Part shown: positions 27,331 through 36,607 of the stretch, piece by piece | Position numbering within the stretch: the stretch's first letter is position 1 | Layout of the letters: each line of letters begins with the position of its first letter | NCBI GenBank assembly: GCA_021781655.1 | Contig: JAJXWJ010000007.1 | Coordinates: forward strand, 1 to 37,996 | Origin: Bacillota bacterium | GTDB taxonomy: Bacteria > Bacillota > Clostridia > Clostridiales > Clostridiaceae | Direction: 5' to 3' | Length of the DNA: 37,996 nucleotides | Notes under the pieces: model-generated | Told to the model about the DNA's origin: nothing | What the model saw: only the letters and a program-made list of their open reading frames with translations | The model's database searches: none | Made by a program: the position numbers and the translations under genes

Positions 27331-30267
27331 TTGGATACAAAACTTGTTAGGAACGTACAAATACAGGAAAATGAATTAATAAGTGTTTTAGATAGCTTTG
27401 CAAGTAATATCGATGAAAACATAAGTGATTTGCTAAAAGATGAAATTCAGGATATTAAAAGCAAATGTGATTTTGTTTTAGAAGGAGTAACAGAACTTTT
27501 GAAAGATAATTGGGTATATATTGGGAATAAAGGGGTATATTATATAAATGAAATAGCATCTATCCATCCTGATTTGTATGATTATGAATGTGAAATAAGA
27601 AATACAAATTACCCCTTTGACAAGGCTAATTTGAATTTAAAATTTAATGGCTTTGAAGGTTCATTAATGTCACCAAAGGAAATAAAAAAAATATATCAAA
27701 AAGAAAGTGGTCTACCTTTTGAGGTTAATGATGCATTGGGGCTAAGTGTAAATGATATATATTATTCATGCATAGCATATGAAGACGAAGAAAAGTATTT
27801 TTACTATAAATTCAAAAATGAAACTATGTATGAGTTTGGACGTTATGGTTTTGGAGATGCATATGTTGTACCTATATATAGGCTAAATGAAAAGGATAGT
27901 GAGAAGCTAACAGCAGCAAAAGTTATAGAATTGTGGTTAAAATATGACTTGATTCCTGTAAAGTTGCCAGATGATGTTAAAGAAACTTTTGTTGACTTCA
28001 TTAAAAAGTTATATGATAAGAACCCGGAATATTTATTATTTACTGAAGACTATATGGAAATTAATTTAAAAATGGTATTGATGGATATTTATAAAGGAGG
28101 GTTAACTTTAGAAGCAAATGGCACTACTTTAAGCAGAGAATACATTTTACAAAATGCTAAAAAGCCTGGTGAGTTTAAGATGGAAAATGTTTCAACTGAA
28201 GATGTAATTAATAAATTGCTAAATTGTGAGAAAACAAGAGCAGATATAGAAAGCTATGATGCTAAAATATTAAGTGATCCTAACAGAGGACATTGGGATT
28301 TATGGGAACAGGAAGTTAATAGTGAAAGCTATTGCGTAGAGCTTAATAAAGAATTAGTTGCTAGAAATCCAATTTCAGATATTAAAGATGGTGGAATAAT
28401 TGGTATTGATTTTGGTACCAAGAGTACAATAGTTGCTTTCCAAGGAGAAAGTGATTATACACTTCCAATGAGAATTGGCATGGGACAATTTGTAAAAAAA
28501 ATTGAAGCTAAGCATTATGAAAATCCAACGGTTATGGAATTTATCAACATCGATAGTTTTTTAAAAAAATATAGAAGCAAAGAAGGAAGACCGGAAACAT
28601 TATGGGAAGATTTAACAATATCTCATACTGCTTTCAACAGCCTTATGGAAAGCAGCAGTGAAGATTATTATGCATTTTTTAGTGAATTAAAACAATGGGC
28701 AGGAGACAAAAAAAGACAGATTAGGTTGAGGGATAAAAAAAATAGGGATATTTTGTTGCCATCATACATAAATCTAACGGAAGAAGATTTAGACCCTATA
28801 GAATTATATGCTTATTATATTGGACTATACATAAATAATATGCATAACAGCAACGGAATCTATTTAGACTATATTTTATCTTTCCCAGTTACATATGAAA
28901 TGAATATAAGAAATAAAATTATTGAAAGTTTTTCAAGAGGAATAAAAAAGTCCTTACCTATTACAGTATTGAGAGACAAAGAAGTGATGAGTAAATTTAG
29001 GGTTGTAGCAGGTGCTAGTGAACCAGCAGCATATGCAATATGTGCTTTAGAGGAATATAAATTTGAACCAACTGGTGATGAAAAAGTATATTACGGTATA
29101 TTCGATTTTGGAGGCGGAACTACTGATTTTGACTTTGGAATGTGGAGAGAAGCAGGTAATAAAGAAAGAAGATATGATTATGTGATAGAACAGTTTGGTG
29201 CTGGCGGTGATCAATATCTTGGTGGTGAAAATTTACTAGAATTATTAGCATTTGAAATATTTAAGGATAATCAAGATAAGTTAAGAGAAAATGCAGTAAC
29301 GTTTGTGCTCCCTCCAGAATGTAAGAGATTTGCTGGAAGTGAAATACTATTAAGTGACTCTCAGGAAGCTAAAACAAACATGAAGCAGCTTATGGAAAAA
29401 TTAAGACCCTTCTGGGAAAATCATAAAGGCAATGAAAAGGAATTTGAAACTGGAATAATTAAAGTTAATTTATTTGACAAAGTAGGACAACCGAAGCTTA
29501 ATTTTGAACTTTCAGTAGATAAAGTAAAGCTTGAAGACATACTATATGAAAGGATTGAAAGAGGAGTTATTAACTTTTTTGAATCCTTGAAGGTAGCATT
29601 TGATTTTCCAAAAACTAAAGATATAAAAGAGGTTAAAATATTTTTAGCTGGAAATTCTAGTAGGTCTCCAATTGTTCTCGAACTTTTCAATAAATATATT
29701 GAAAACGAAACAAAAAAAATTAATGAGATTAATGGTACAAAAGGAGATTATTTTGAAATTTTGCCTCCATTAGGAACAGAAGAAGCTTATGATAAGATGA
29801 TAGAAATGGGCTTAGAAGTTGACAGAGATACAATAACAAAGCCATCAGGAAAAACTGGAGTAGCTTTTGGACTAATTAAAGGAAGAAAAGGCGGAAAAAT
29901 AAAAATAATTGACAGAAACATAGCTGGTGATGAAATTAAGTTTAAATATTTTGTCGGCTATAATAAGAAAAATAAGTTTACCGTTATAACTGATAGAGAA
30001 ATAAACTACAATGAATGGTATTATTTTATAGATGCTTCAGAGGAAGATTTTGAAATTTACTATACAAACCATCCTATTGCTAGCGGCAACTCAATGGATA
30101 TAAAAACTGTGAATAGAAAGAAACTTAGAATTAGTAAAACTAATGAAGATGCAGGAGTATTTGTTAGAGCAAAAGGACCTACACTTTTAGAATATGTTGT
30201 TGCCTTTGAGGATGGAATCGAAAATAATGAATATTTAAATGAAATTGAGACTGTTGATTTAAATTAA
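27331..30267 (+). CDS. Large divergent Hsp70-like ATPase
   Basis: A 978-aa protein with an Hsp70/actin-type ATPase after a ~350-residue N-terminal region found in no canonical DnaK. ATPase motifs: phosphate-1 GIIGIDFGTKST (about 353-364), phosphate-2 GIFDFGGGTTDFDFG (about 588-602), connect-2-like AGASEPAAYAI (about 560-570), adenosine motif IFLAGNSSRSPIVLELF (about 769-785). The C-terminal ~110 residues are strand-rich and do not look like a DnaK substrate domain. A GTG at 27322 is in frame, but AAGGTGAT points to TTG 27331. With the GrpE-like gene it forms an operon ending at the terminator 30277. Client and function unknown. Confidence 0.85.
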   Translation: MDTKLVRNVQIQENELISVLDSFASNIDENISDLLKDEIQDIKSKCDFVLEGVTELLKDNWVYIGNKGVYYINEIASIHPDLYDYECEIRNTNYPFDKANLNLKFNGFEGSLMSPKEIKKIYQKESGLPFEVNDALGLSVNDIYYSCIAYEDEEKYFYYKFKNETMYEFGRYGFGDAYVVPIYRLNEKDSEKLTAAKVIELWLKYDLIPVKLPDDVKETFVDFIKKLYDKNPEYLLFTEDYMEINLKMVLMDIYKGGLTLEANGTTLSREYILQNAKKPGEFKMENVSTEDVINKLLNCEKTRADIESYDAKILSDPNRGHWDLWEQEVNSESYCVELNKELVARNPISDIKDGGIIGIDFGTKSTIVAFQGESDYTLPMRIGMGQFVKKIEAKHYENPTVMEFINIDSFLKKYRSKEGRPETLWEDLTISHTAFNSLMESSSEDYYAFFSELKQWAGDKKRQIRLRDKKNRDILLPSYINLTEEDLDPIELYAYYIGLYINNMHNSNGIYLDYILSFPVTYEMNIRNKIIESFSRGIKKSLPITVLRDKEVMSKFRVVAGASEPAAYAICALEEYKFEPTGDEKVYYGIFDFGGGTTDFDFGMWREAGNKERRYDYVIEQFGAGGDQYLGGENLLELLAFEIFKDNQDKLRENAVTFVLPPECKRFAGSEILLSDSQEAKTNMKQLMEKLRPFWENHKGNEKEFETGIIKVNLFDKVGQPKLNFELSVDKVKLEDILYERIERGVINFFESLKVAFDFPKTKDIKEVKIFLAGNSSRSPIVLELFNKYIENETKKINEINGTKGDYFEILPPLGTEEAYDKMIEMGLEVDRDTITKPSGKTGVAFGLIKGRKGGKIKIIDRNIAGDEIKFKYFVGYNKKNKFTVITDREINYNEWYYFIDASEEDFEIYYTNHPIASGNSMDIKTVNRKKLRISKTNEDAGVFVRAKGPTLLEYVVAFEDGIENNEYLNEIETVDLN

Positions 30268-30276
30268 AACAAAAGA

Positions 30277-30324
30277 ACAATGGGGAAGGCCATAATTATT
30301 TTATGGCAAACCTCATTGTTTTTT
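30277..30324 (+). terminator. Terminator of the Hsp70-like operon
   Basis: ACAATGGGG...GGCCATAA pairs with TTATGGC...CCTCATTGT in a long interrupted stem (30277-30318) followed by TTTTTT. It can also serve the convergent LysR gene from the other side. Confidence 0.8.
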
Positions 30325-30331
30325 AAAAATA

Positions 30332-31213
30332 TCAAATATTAATATAAGCATTAAGCTTTTCTAAAAACAATTCAGAAAGTCTTGAGATGCTTTTTTCGTG
30401 TACTAAATAGGAAAAGTATCTATTATATTGTGTATCTGTGGGTAAAATTTTTACTTCATTACTGCTTTGTGCCTTTTCAATAACTAATGAAGAAATAAAA
30501 GTTACTCCTAATCCATTTTTTACTGCTTCTTTTATAGCAAAGTTACTTCCTAAAATAATAAAGTTTTTAGGAGAAATTCCTTCAGAATTTAAAAAGGCTT
30601 TTAAGTTCTCACCAGTACCAGAGCCTTCTTCCCTGTGTATCCATGTAAGATTTGATAAATAGTCCTTAAAGTTTAGATTTTTATCATTATTAAAATGCAG
30701 AGGTGTAACAATTACCATATTGTCTTTATAAAAGTTTGTGGATTTATAATTGCCTATAGGAATAGTCCCTTCTATTAATGCAATGTCTATATCATAATTT
30801 TTAAACTTTTCATATATCTTGTGAGTGTTTTCAATAGTTACTTCAAGCTTTACGTTTGGATAGTCCTTAACAAATGCACCTAATACAGACGGAAGTAAAA
30901 ATTCGCCGATGGTCATGCTGGAGCCAATTTTAAAAGTTCCGCAAATTGAGTTGTTGTAATTATCGATTTCTTCCTTAGTATCGTTTATTATATTAACAAT
31001 TTGTTTGGCTTTTTTATATAATATTTCGCCAGTTTGTGTTATTGTTATAGTTTTTTGTTTGCTGGAACGTTCAATTAATCGGCTATTAAATTGCTTTTCT
31101 AAAGCTAAAATGTGAAGGCTTACACTTGGCTGAGAAATATTTATTTGTTTTGCTGCTTTAGTAAAGCTTTTTTGTTCAACAACGGAAATAAAAGTTTTTA
31201 ATTCTTCTATCAT
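30332..31213 (-). CDS. LysR-family regulator, divergent from nitrite/sulfite reductase
   Basis: A 293-aa LysR-type regulator. N-terminal winged HTH: MIEELKTFISVVEQKSFTKA, then AAKQINISQPSVSLHILALE and FNSRLIERS. The effector-binding domain follows (GTFKIGSSMTIGEFLLPSVL; KNYDIDIALIEG; GLGVTFISSLVIEKA). AGGTGA lies six bases before the ATG at 31213; the in-frame GTG at 31222 is part of that site. It resembles CysB/CysL/YeiE-type regulators. Divergence from the reductase gene and the dyad at 31266-31292 indicate that it controls that gene. Confidence 0.9.
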   Translation of the reverse strand: MIEELKTFISVVEQKSFTKAAKQINISQPSVSLHILALEKQFNSRLIERSSKQKTITITQTGEILYKKAKQIVNIINDTKEEIDNYNNSICGTFKIGSSMTIGEFLLPSVLGAFVKDYPNVKLEVTIENTHKIYEKFKNYDIDIALIEGTIPIGNYKSTNFYKDNMVIVTPLHFNNDKNLNFKDYLSNLTWIHREEGSGTGENLKAFLNSEGISPKNFIILGSNFAIKEAVKNGLGVTFISSLVIEKAQSSNEVKILPTDTQYNRYFSYLVHEKSISRLSELFLEKLNAYINI

Positions 31214-31265
31214 ACAGTTCACCTACCTATTAAAAATTCTAATCGTATTAATTAAAAATATATAT

Positions 31266-31292
31266 TATACTTATCGTTTAAATGGAAGTATA
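31266..31292. promoter_or_regulatory. LysR-type binding dyad in the divergent promoter region
   Basis: TATACTT (31266-31272) and AAGTATA (31286-31292) form a perfect dyad separated by 13 bases, containing T-N11-A. It sits between the two divergent starts, the standard place for a LysR recognition site. Confidence 0.65.
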
Positions 31293-31330
31293 CTAAAGTT
31301 ATATATTTGTATTTGAAAAGAGGTAATTTT

Positions 31331-32887
31331 ATGGAACAATTAAATGAAATATTATTAAGTGAAGTAGAAGGCTTTAGAAAAGCAGGTCATAAGTTTTTAA
31401 ATGGAGAAATTACTAGAGCAGAATTTAAAGGCATATCTGGTGGAATGGGTGTTTATGCTCATAGAAGCGGCAAAGAATTTATGATAAGATTTAGAACACC
31501 TTCAGGTATAGCATCTATTGATGAATTAAAGTTTTTATATGACTTTGCAAATAAATTTAATTTAGAATCTATCCACTTTACAACAAGACAAGCAGTTCAG
31601 CTTCATGGAATATCTATTGATGAAGCTTGCGATTGTATGATTGAAGGAATCAATAACAACTTTTACACTAGAGGTTCTGGCGGAAATTTTCCAAGAAATG
31701 TTGCTATGAGCCCATTAAGTGGAGTTGAAGTTGGAGAAGTTTTTGATGTTTCGCCATATGCTTTAGCTGTTAATAAGCATTTTATGAAGAAAATAAATAG
31801 TTATAAGCTTCCAAGGAAATTCAAGGTGGCCTTTTCTAGTAGTGATACAGATGAATCTCATGCAACAGTTGCAGATTTAGGCTTTATGGCTGTATTAGTA
31901 GATGGTGAAAAATACTTTAAGGTATACATAGGTGGTGGTCTTGGTAGAAGTCCAAGGGCGTCTATTCCTCTAGAAGGCTTAATAAAAGCAGAAGATATTT
32001 TATTTCATGTAGAAGCAATTACAGATTTATTTATTAATGAAGGAGATTATGAAAATAAATCTAGAGCAAGAATTAGATATATAGTGGAAAGAATGGGAGA
32101 AGACCAATTTGTAAAATGTTATGAAGGTTATTTAGAAAAGTCACTTTCTAAAGAAAACTTAAAAGTTAAGGTAGAAAGTAAAGTTTATAATAAAAAAGGG
32201 TCAAATACTTCAATGAAAAATCCAAGACTGATTTCACAAAATAAGGAAGGTCTTTATAGTGTATATGTTCATCCTACGGGAGGTATATTGAAGCTAGAAA
32301 ATTTCAAAGAAATTTTAGATTTTATTGAAGCTTTAGAAGATGTAGAATTAAGATTATCTATGTCAGAAGGTTTTTATATTAGAAATCTTAATGGTGAAGA
32401 GGCAGAAAAAGTGATTTCTATGACAAATTCATATAGTGGTGAAAATGCGTTGCAATATTCAGTAGCATGCATTGGTGTACCTATTTGTCAAATGGGAGTG
32501 CTTGAAAGTCAAAAAACTTTAAATGATGTAATTAATTATTTTAAAGAAAAGAATTTTACTAAAGATATTTTACCTAGTATTCATATATCCGGCTGCCCAA
32601 ATTCTTGTGGAGTACATGAAATTGGACAAATTGGTTTTTGCGGTAAAAAGAAAAGAGTTAAAGACAAGCTTATCGATGCATTTGAACTTCATTTAGGAGG
32701 AGCTATTGGAATAGAAAAAACAAGGCTTGGAAAATATTATGGAGATTTGAAAGCAGAAGAAGTTCCTGAATTTTTATATAAATTAGCATTAGAAATTGAA
32801 AAGAGTGGAAAAAGCTTTGACGATTTCATTGTGCAAAAGGATGATATATTAAATAAAATTTTAGAAAAATATTTGATATGCTCATAA
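31331..32887 (+). CDS. Siroheme/4Fe-4S nitrite or sulfite reductase
   Basis: A 518-aa one-subunit reductase that would reduce nitrite to ammonia or sulfite to sulfide with six electrons. Both ferredoxin-like halves are present (FRTPSGIASIDELKFLYDF; FTTRQAVQLHGI; GSGGNFPRNVAMSPLSGVE). The cofactor-binding cysteines are CIGVPIC (about 380-386, C-x5-C) and SGCPNSCGVHEIGQIGFCG (about 420, C-x3-C). RGSGGNFPRN and basic residues near it line the siroheme pocket. Substrate cannot be fixed; NirA-type use is plausible. AGAGGTAATTTT precedes ATG 31331. The transcript ends at a hairpin that overlaps the stop codon. Confidence 0.93.
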   Translation: MEQLNEILLSEVEGFRKAGHKFLNGEITRAEFKGISGGMGVYAHRSGKEFMIRFRTPSGIASIDELKFLYDFANKFNLESIHFTTRQAVQLHGISIDEACDCMIEGINNNFYTRGSGGNFPRNVAMSPLSGVEVGEVFDVSPYALAVNKHFMKKINSYKLPRKFKVAFSSSDTDESHATVADLGFMAVLVDGEKYFKVYIGGGLGRSPRASIPLEGLIKAEDILFHVEAITDLFINEGDYENKSRARIRYIVERMGEDQFVKCYEGYLEKSLSKENLKVKVESKVYNKKGSNTSMKNPRLISQNKEGLYSVYVHPTGGILKLENFKEILDFIEALEDVELRLSMSEGFYIRNLNGEEAEKVISMTNSYSGENALQYSVACIGVPICQMGVLESQKTLNDVINYFKEKNFTKDILPSIHISGCPNSCGVHEIGQIGFCGKKKRVKDKLIDAFELHLGGAIGIEKTRLGKYYGDLKAEEVPEFLYKLALEIEKSGKSFDDFIVQKDDILNKILEKYLICS

Positions 32888-32910
32888 GAGCGTATCAAAT
32901 ATTTTTTTTT
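32871..32910 (+). terminator. Terminator overlapping the reductase stop codon
   Basis: ATTTGATATGCTC (32871-32883) pairs with GAGCGTATCAAAT (32888-32900) with one T·G pair and loop ATAA, followed by a run of Ts to 32910. The 5' arm consists of the last codons of the reductase, and the stop TAA lies in the loop. Confidence 0.88.
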
Positions 32911-32954
32911 ATAGAATTGTGTCTTTAATTATAATGTAAAAGTCTTGTTTTATC

Positions 32955-32963
32955 TGATATAAT
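32955..32963 (+). promoter_or_regulatory. Extended -10 promoter for the DUF2127 gene
   Basis: TGATATAAT is a good extended -10 element 44 bases before the ATG at 33007; no strong -35 is seen. Confidence 0.5.
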
Positions 32964-33006
32964 ATATTTAATATTTTTTTAATAAATTTGCATAGGAGTA
33001 TAACAT

Positions 33007-33510
33007 ATGAATAAATTTATAACAAATAGTAAGAACGATAAAAAAAAGGAATTGTTACATAAAGGTTTTGAAGTTGGGATATTAATAAAAGGAATTGATG
33101 GTATACTGGAAATTTTAGGTGGAATTATAATGATTTTTTTAAGTCCAGCTAGAGTTAGTCAAATTGTAACTTTTGTGACTCAAAAGGAATTAACAGAAGA
33201 TCCTACCGATTTGATTTCCAATTATTTAGTAAAACTGAGCTCAAGTTTTACAATTAACTCTCAATATTTTGCTGTATTTTATTTTGTATCTCATGGATTA
33301 ATTAAATTAATTTTGGTAATACTATTATGGAAAAGAAAAATTTGGGCTTATCCTTTAGCAATAGTTTCATTGATTTTATTTATTATTTATCAGTTGTATG
33401 AGTTTTATTTATCTCATTCGATTTTTATGATCATACTTACTGTATTCGACCTAGCAATGATTGTTTTAACCTATTTTGAATATAAAAATTATAAGCTAAA
33501 ATTAGATTAA
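33007..33510 (+). CDS. DUF2127 family membrane protein
   Basis: A 167-aa membrane protein with four hydrophobic segments. The family pattern is clear: HKGFEVGILIKGIDGILEIL followed by GGIIMIF at the first helix, then FYFVSHGLIKLILVILL, KIWAYPLAIVSLILFIIYQL and MIILTVFDLAMIVL. The function of DUF2127 proteins is unknown. Only TAGGAGTATAAC precedes the ATG, an adequate ribosome site. The metallohydrolase gene follows after 20 bp, so the two are probably co-transcribed. Confidence 0.85.
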   Translation: MNKFITNSKNDKKKELLHKGFEVGILIKGIDGILEILGGIIMIFLSPARVSQIVTFVTQKELTEDPTDLISNYLVKLSSSFTINSQYFAVFYFVSHGLIKLILVILLWKRKIWAYPLAIVSLILFIIYQLYEFYLSHSIFMIILTVFDLAMIVLTYFEYKNYKLKLD

Positions 33511-33530
33511 TATAAATAGAGGTGTGACTT

Positions 33531-34418
33531 TTGAAGACTGTCAAAAAAGTAATAATCTTAGTTTTGATAGTAATTGTATTTTCTACAATTATTGCTATTG
33601 TAAAAACTAGCAATAAAAAGGCTATAATTAATAACGATATTAAAATTCATTATATGGATGTAGGTCAGGGTGACAGTGAATTGATTGAATGCGGGAATGA
33701 AGTTATGCTAATCGATACTGGAACAAACGAATCTGAGAGCGCACTTATTGGTTATTTGAAGTCTCAGAAACTAAAAAAAATAAATTATTTAGTTTTAACA
33801 CATCCTCATGAAGATCATATTGGTGGAGCAGCTGAGGTGATTGAGAATTTTGATATAGGTGAAATTATAATGAATAAAAAGAGTACGAATACAAAAACCT
33901 ATAGAGCTATGATAAATGGGATTAGACAAAAAAAATTAAAAGTGAAAATGCCGCATTTAGGGGATAGCTTTAAATTAGGTGGTGCTAATTGTATAGTATA
34001 CGGCCCAGTAAATCCTATAAGTGACGATTTAAATACTTATTCTATCGTTTTAAAAGTTACCTATGGTGAAAATAAGTTCTTATTTACTGGTGATGCGCAA
34101 AGTAGTAATGAAAATGGAATGATTAGTAACGGTTATGATTTATCAGCTGATGTCTTAAAGGTTGGACATCATGGTAGCCGTACATCAACTTCTGATGAAT
34201 TTTTACAAGCAGTAAATCCTAAATATGCTGTTATTAGCTCTGGAAAAGGAAACGATTACGGGCATCCTCATGAAGAAACTATGGAAAAATTAAAAGCTAA
34301 AGATATAAAGGTTTATAGAACTGATGAAAATGGCACAATTATCTGTGAAGGTGATGGAAAAGACATTAAATTCAATTGCACAACTGGTGACTACAAAAGT
34401 GGTAATAGTATTGATTAG
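33531..34418 (+). CDS. Membrane-anchored metallo-beta-lactamase-fold hydrolase (ComEC C-terminal-like)
   Basis: A 295-aa hydrolase resembling the extracellular MBL domain of ComEC. An N-terminal hydrophobic helix (VIILVLIVIVFSTIIAIV) is a signal anchor or signal peptide, so the enzyme acts outside the membrane. MBL motifs: HYMDVGQGDSELIECG, LIDTG, LTHPHEDHIGGA (HxHxDH, about 90-97), FTGDA, KVGHHGSRTST and SSGKGNDYGHPHEE. Such stand-alone proteins probably cleave nucleic acid or phosphodiesters, with the exact substrate unproven. It starts at TTG 33531 after AGAGGTGTGA. A DUF3006 gene follows ten bases later, a recurrent pairing. Confidence 0.9.
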   Translation: MKTVKKVIILVLIVIVFSTIIAIVKTSNKKAIINNDIKIHYMDVGQGDSELIECGNEVMLIDTGTNESESALIGYLKSQKLKKINYLVLTHPHEDHIGGAAEVIENFDIGEIIMNKKSTNTKTYRAMINGIRQKKLKVKMPHLGDSFKLGGANCIVYGPVNPISDDLNTYSIVLKVTYGENKFLFTGDAQSSNENGMISNGYDLSADVLKVGHHGSRTSTSDEFLQAVNPKYAVISSGKGNDYGHPHEETMEKLKAKDIKVYRTDENGTIICEGDGKDIKFNCTTGDYKSGNSID

Positions 34419-34427
34419 GAGATATTT

Positions 34428-34640
34428 ATGAGGTACATTATAGACAGATTCGAAGAAGATTTAGCAGTTTGTGAAGATGAACACAAAAAAATTATAAATA
34501 TTTCTAGAAAAAAATTGCCGATGAGATCAAAGGAAGGTGATGTATTAGAATTTGATGGTAAAAGCTATATAGTAAATTATAATGAAACTTTGAAAATAAA
34601 ACTTGATATAGAAAAATCTTTAAAGAAAATATGGAAATAA
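34428..34640 (+). CDS. DUF3006 family small protein
   Basis: A 70-aa protein with the DUF3006 pattern: MRYIIDRFEEDLAVCEDEHK, then ISRKKLPMRSKEGDVLEF and IVNYNETLKI. It is a small beta-barrel-like protein without a membrane segment. In Firmicutes it is often encoded right after a ComEC-like MBL hydrolase, as here, suggesting shared function, though none is known. AGGAGATATTT precedes the ATG. It ends the operon at the terminator starting 34641. Confidence 0.88.
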   Translation: MRYIIDRFEEDLAVCEDEHKKIINISRKKLPMRSKEGDVLEFDGKSYIVNYNETLKIKLDIEKSLKKIWK

Positions 34641-34674
34641 AAAAGGCACACGGCGTAATATTTGTGAGCCTTTT
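34641..34674 (+). terminator. Terminator after the DUF3006 gene
   Basis: AAAAGGC-A-CAC (34641-34651) pairs with GTG-A-GCCTTTT (34664-34674) with one A·A mismatch, ending in TTTT. It starts with the first base after the TAA. Confidence 0.75.
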
Positions 34675-34738
34675 AAAATCTTTTGAAAGCTTTCATGAGT
34701 AATATTATTCCCATAATAATTAAAAATATACAAGTAAT

Positions 34739-35383
34739 TTAGACGAATTTGAAAGGACACTTATTTACTATTCTAAATCTAGTTGTATCTAATAAGGAAA
34801 GGTAATTTTTAAATCGCATATTTAATATATCCCAATTGAGGTTGTGAAAGAAGGTATTAATGTATTTCTTTCTGTCAGTGCCAAAATCGATAAAATAAGC
34901 GTGTTCATATACGTCTAGTACGATTATTGGATAGCACTGCCAAACAGCACCTTTATCATGAGAATCACTTCCAAAAACATGAAATTTATTATCGATTGAA
35001 TCTAAAGCAACTATTGCCCAGCCTCGCATGGATAAGCCAACATCGGTAAAATAAGAAATAAAGTTATCGAAAGACGTAAATTGAGTTGAAATTGCGTTTA
35101 GGAGAGGTCCATATGGAACTTTATTTCCACCTGTCATATTTTCAAAATACAGGTTATGAAGCTTTAAACCATCTAAGGAATATGTTTCGCTAAGCTTTAT
35201 GCTTCGCATTTTTGAAAAGGTTGGGTTGCTGTCTTGATACTCTTTTGTGGAAAAAGGAATATTCCATATTTCATTTAATTTAGCTACATATCCTGTATAT
35301 AGTTTATAGTGCTCTTCCAGCTGCTTCATTGAAAAACCTTGAACAGATTTGAAATCAAAAACTTCTGGTTTTAAGTTATACAT
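34739..35383 (-). CDS. Fe/Mn superoxide dismutase
   Basis: A 214-aa superoxide dismutase that converts superoxide to peroxide and oxygen. All four metal ligands of the Fe/Mn family are visible: H25 (MKQLEEHYKLY), H76 (GLKLHNLYFENM), D157 and H161 (DVYEHAYFIDFG). The family GGxxP region appears as GGNKVPYGPLL. It is somewhat divergent: VYEHAY instead of the usual WEHAY, and a longer C-terminus. GGGGGTGATTTT precedes the ATG. In an anaerobe it would be part of oxygen defence. Metal preference cannot be judged safely. It is monocistronic, 80 bp downstream of the transporter gene on the same strand. Confidence 0.88.
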   Translation of the reverse strand: MYNLKPEVFDFKSVQGFSMKQLEEHYKLYTGYVAKLNEIWNIPFSTKEYQDSNPTFSKMRSIKLSETYSLDGLKLHNLYFENMTGGNKVPYGPLLNAISTQFTSFDNFISYFTDVGLSMRGWAIVALDSIDNKFHVFGSDSHDKGAVWQCYPIIVLDVYEHAYFIDFGTDRKKYINTFFHNLNWDILNMRFKNYLSLLDTTRFRIVNKCPFKFV

Positions 35384-35463
35384 AAAATCACCCCCACAGT
35401 ATCAGTATATGTACATTTATATAATTTTGACTAAGGTGATTTATAATTTTGCTTTTTATGCTT

Positions 35464-36399
35464 TCAAGTTTGTTTTTTGTTTTTAATTGAATTTATGATT
35501 TTAACCATAGTAGGCATTGATATCATCTGAACAACAGCATAAAAGGTTGATGGTATAACAATCGATGAATTTAACTTCATTGTGTCAATTGAAGCAGAAG
35601 CTATTCCAAATTCTTTACTACTAGTAAGAAAGAGAATAGGTAAAAAATACTTTTCTTTTTTGAAAATCAATTTAGTAACAAAAGCAAGTAAATATCCAAA
35701 TAAATTTAAAAGTAATTCGACAAATAGAATTAAAATAGCAAAAGTACCTAAAGAAATAATAGAAGTTGCATTTGTGGATACAACAATAAAAAGTAAAATA
35801 ACATAACATAATGAAGCATTTCCAGACCAAATATCTTCATTTTTTCTTACATATTTGGATATTTTGTTTAAGATTATGCCTAAAATTACAGGAAGTAAAA
35901 TAATTAGAATTAACTCTATAACAAGATATGAAGTAGGAACTTTTAGAGAAATTCCACCTAAGAGCTTAATTATATTGGGAAGCAAAAAAGGTGTGAAAAG
36001 CATTGATAAAACTAACATAGATGTTGCTAGTGCAGTACTTCCTCCAATCAAATAAACCATTAAGGGTGCCGAAATGTCAGCTGGTAAGCTTCCTAAAAGT
36101 AATTGCCCAATTTTCAAATCTTCAGTATGAAAAAAACTTTTAGACAAAAGAAAAGAAAATAATACCATTGGAACAAATTGCAGGAATACAGACCAAATTA
36201 TGATCAAAGGATTATTTTTAATTTGCCTTAAATCTTCTGCTTTTATTGTCATACTTACATTAAAAACCATAATGGCAAGTATAGGTGTAACAAGCCAATT
36301 TAAGGCAGAACCTATCTGTGGAAAAATTAATGAAAATATGCTAATTCCAATTGCAAGCTGCAATAGATGATTTGAAATCCAGTTCAAAATTTTAATCAT
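35464..36399 (-). CDS. Bile acid:sodium symporter (BASS/SBF) family transporter
   Basis: A 311-aa transporter with about ten transmembrane helices. SBF-family marks are LVTPILAIMVFNVSMTIKAE, GSLPADISAPLMVYLIGGST followed by ALATSMLVLSMLFTPFLLP, and FLTSSKEFGIASASI in the second repeat. Family members carry bile acids, pantoate, keto acids or other organic anions with sodium; the substrate here is unknown. GAGGAGGCAATTTAA precedes the ATG. It is divergent from the permease gene across a 433-bp region. Confidence 0.88.
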   Translation of the reverse strand: MIKILNWISNHLLQLAIGISIFSLIFPQIGSALNWLVTPILAIMVFNVSMTIKAEDLRQIKNNPLIIIWSVFLQFVPMVLFSFLLSKSFFHTEDLKIGQLLLGSLPADISAPLMVYLIGGSTALATSMLVLSMLFTPFLLPNIIKLLGGISLKVPTSYLVIELILIILLPVILGIILNKISKYVRKNEDIWSGNASLCYVILLFIVVSTNATSIISLGTFAILILFVELLLNLFGYLLAFVTKLIFKKEKYFLPILFLTSSKEFGIASASIDTMKLNSSIVIPSTFYAVVQMISMPTMVKIINSIKNKKQT

Positions 36400-36577
36400 T
36401 TAAATTGCCTCCTCTATATCAAATCTATTTACTATATATTATAGTTATTTTATAAAAAAAGCAATAAAAAGATATACTGAAAACGTTTAATTAAAACAAT
36501 AAGTTAATTTATATTAGTGTATTGTGATAAATTTATAAAAAAATCGGCGATTGAATAGTAAATTAATAATTTTTGTA

Positions 36578-36605
36578 TTGCATTAACAAAATATTATGAT
36601 ATAAT
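36578..36605 (+). promoter_or_regulatory. Promoter of the amino-acid permease gene
   Basis: TTGCAT (36578-36583), a 16-bp spacer and TATAAT (36600-36605), with TGA before the -10 making it extended. Transcription would start near 36612, giving a leader of about 220 bases. Confidence 0.7.
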
Positions 36606-36607
36606 GG

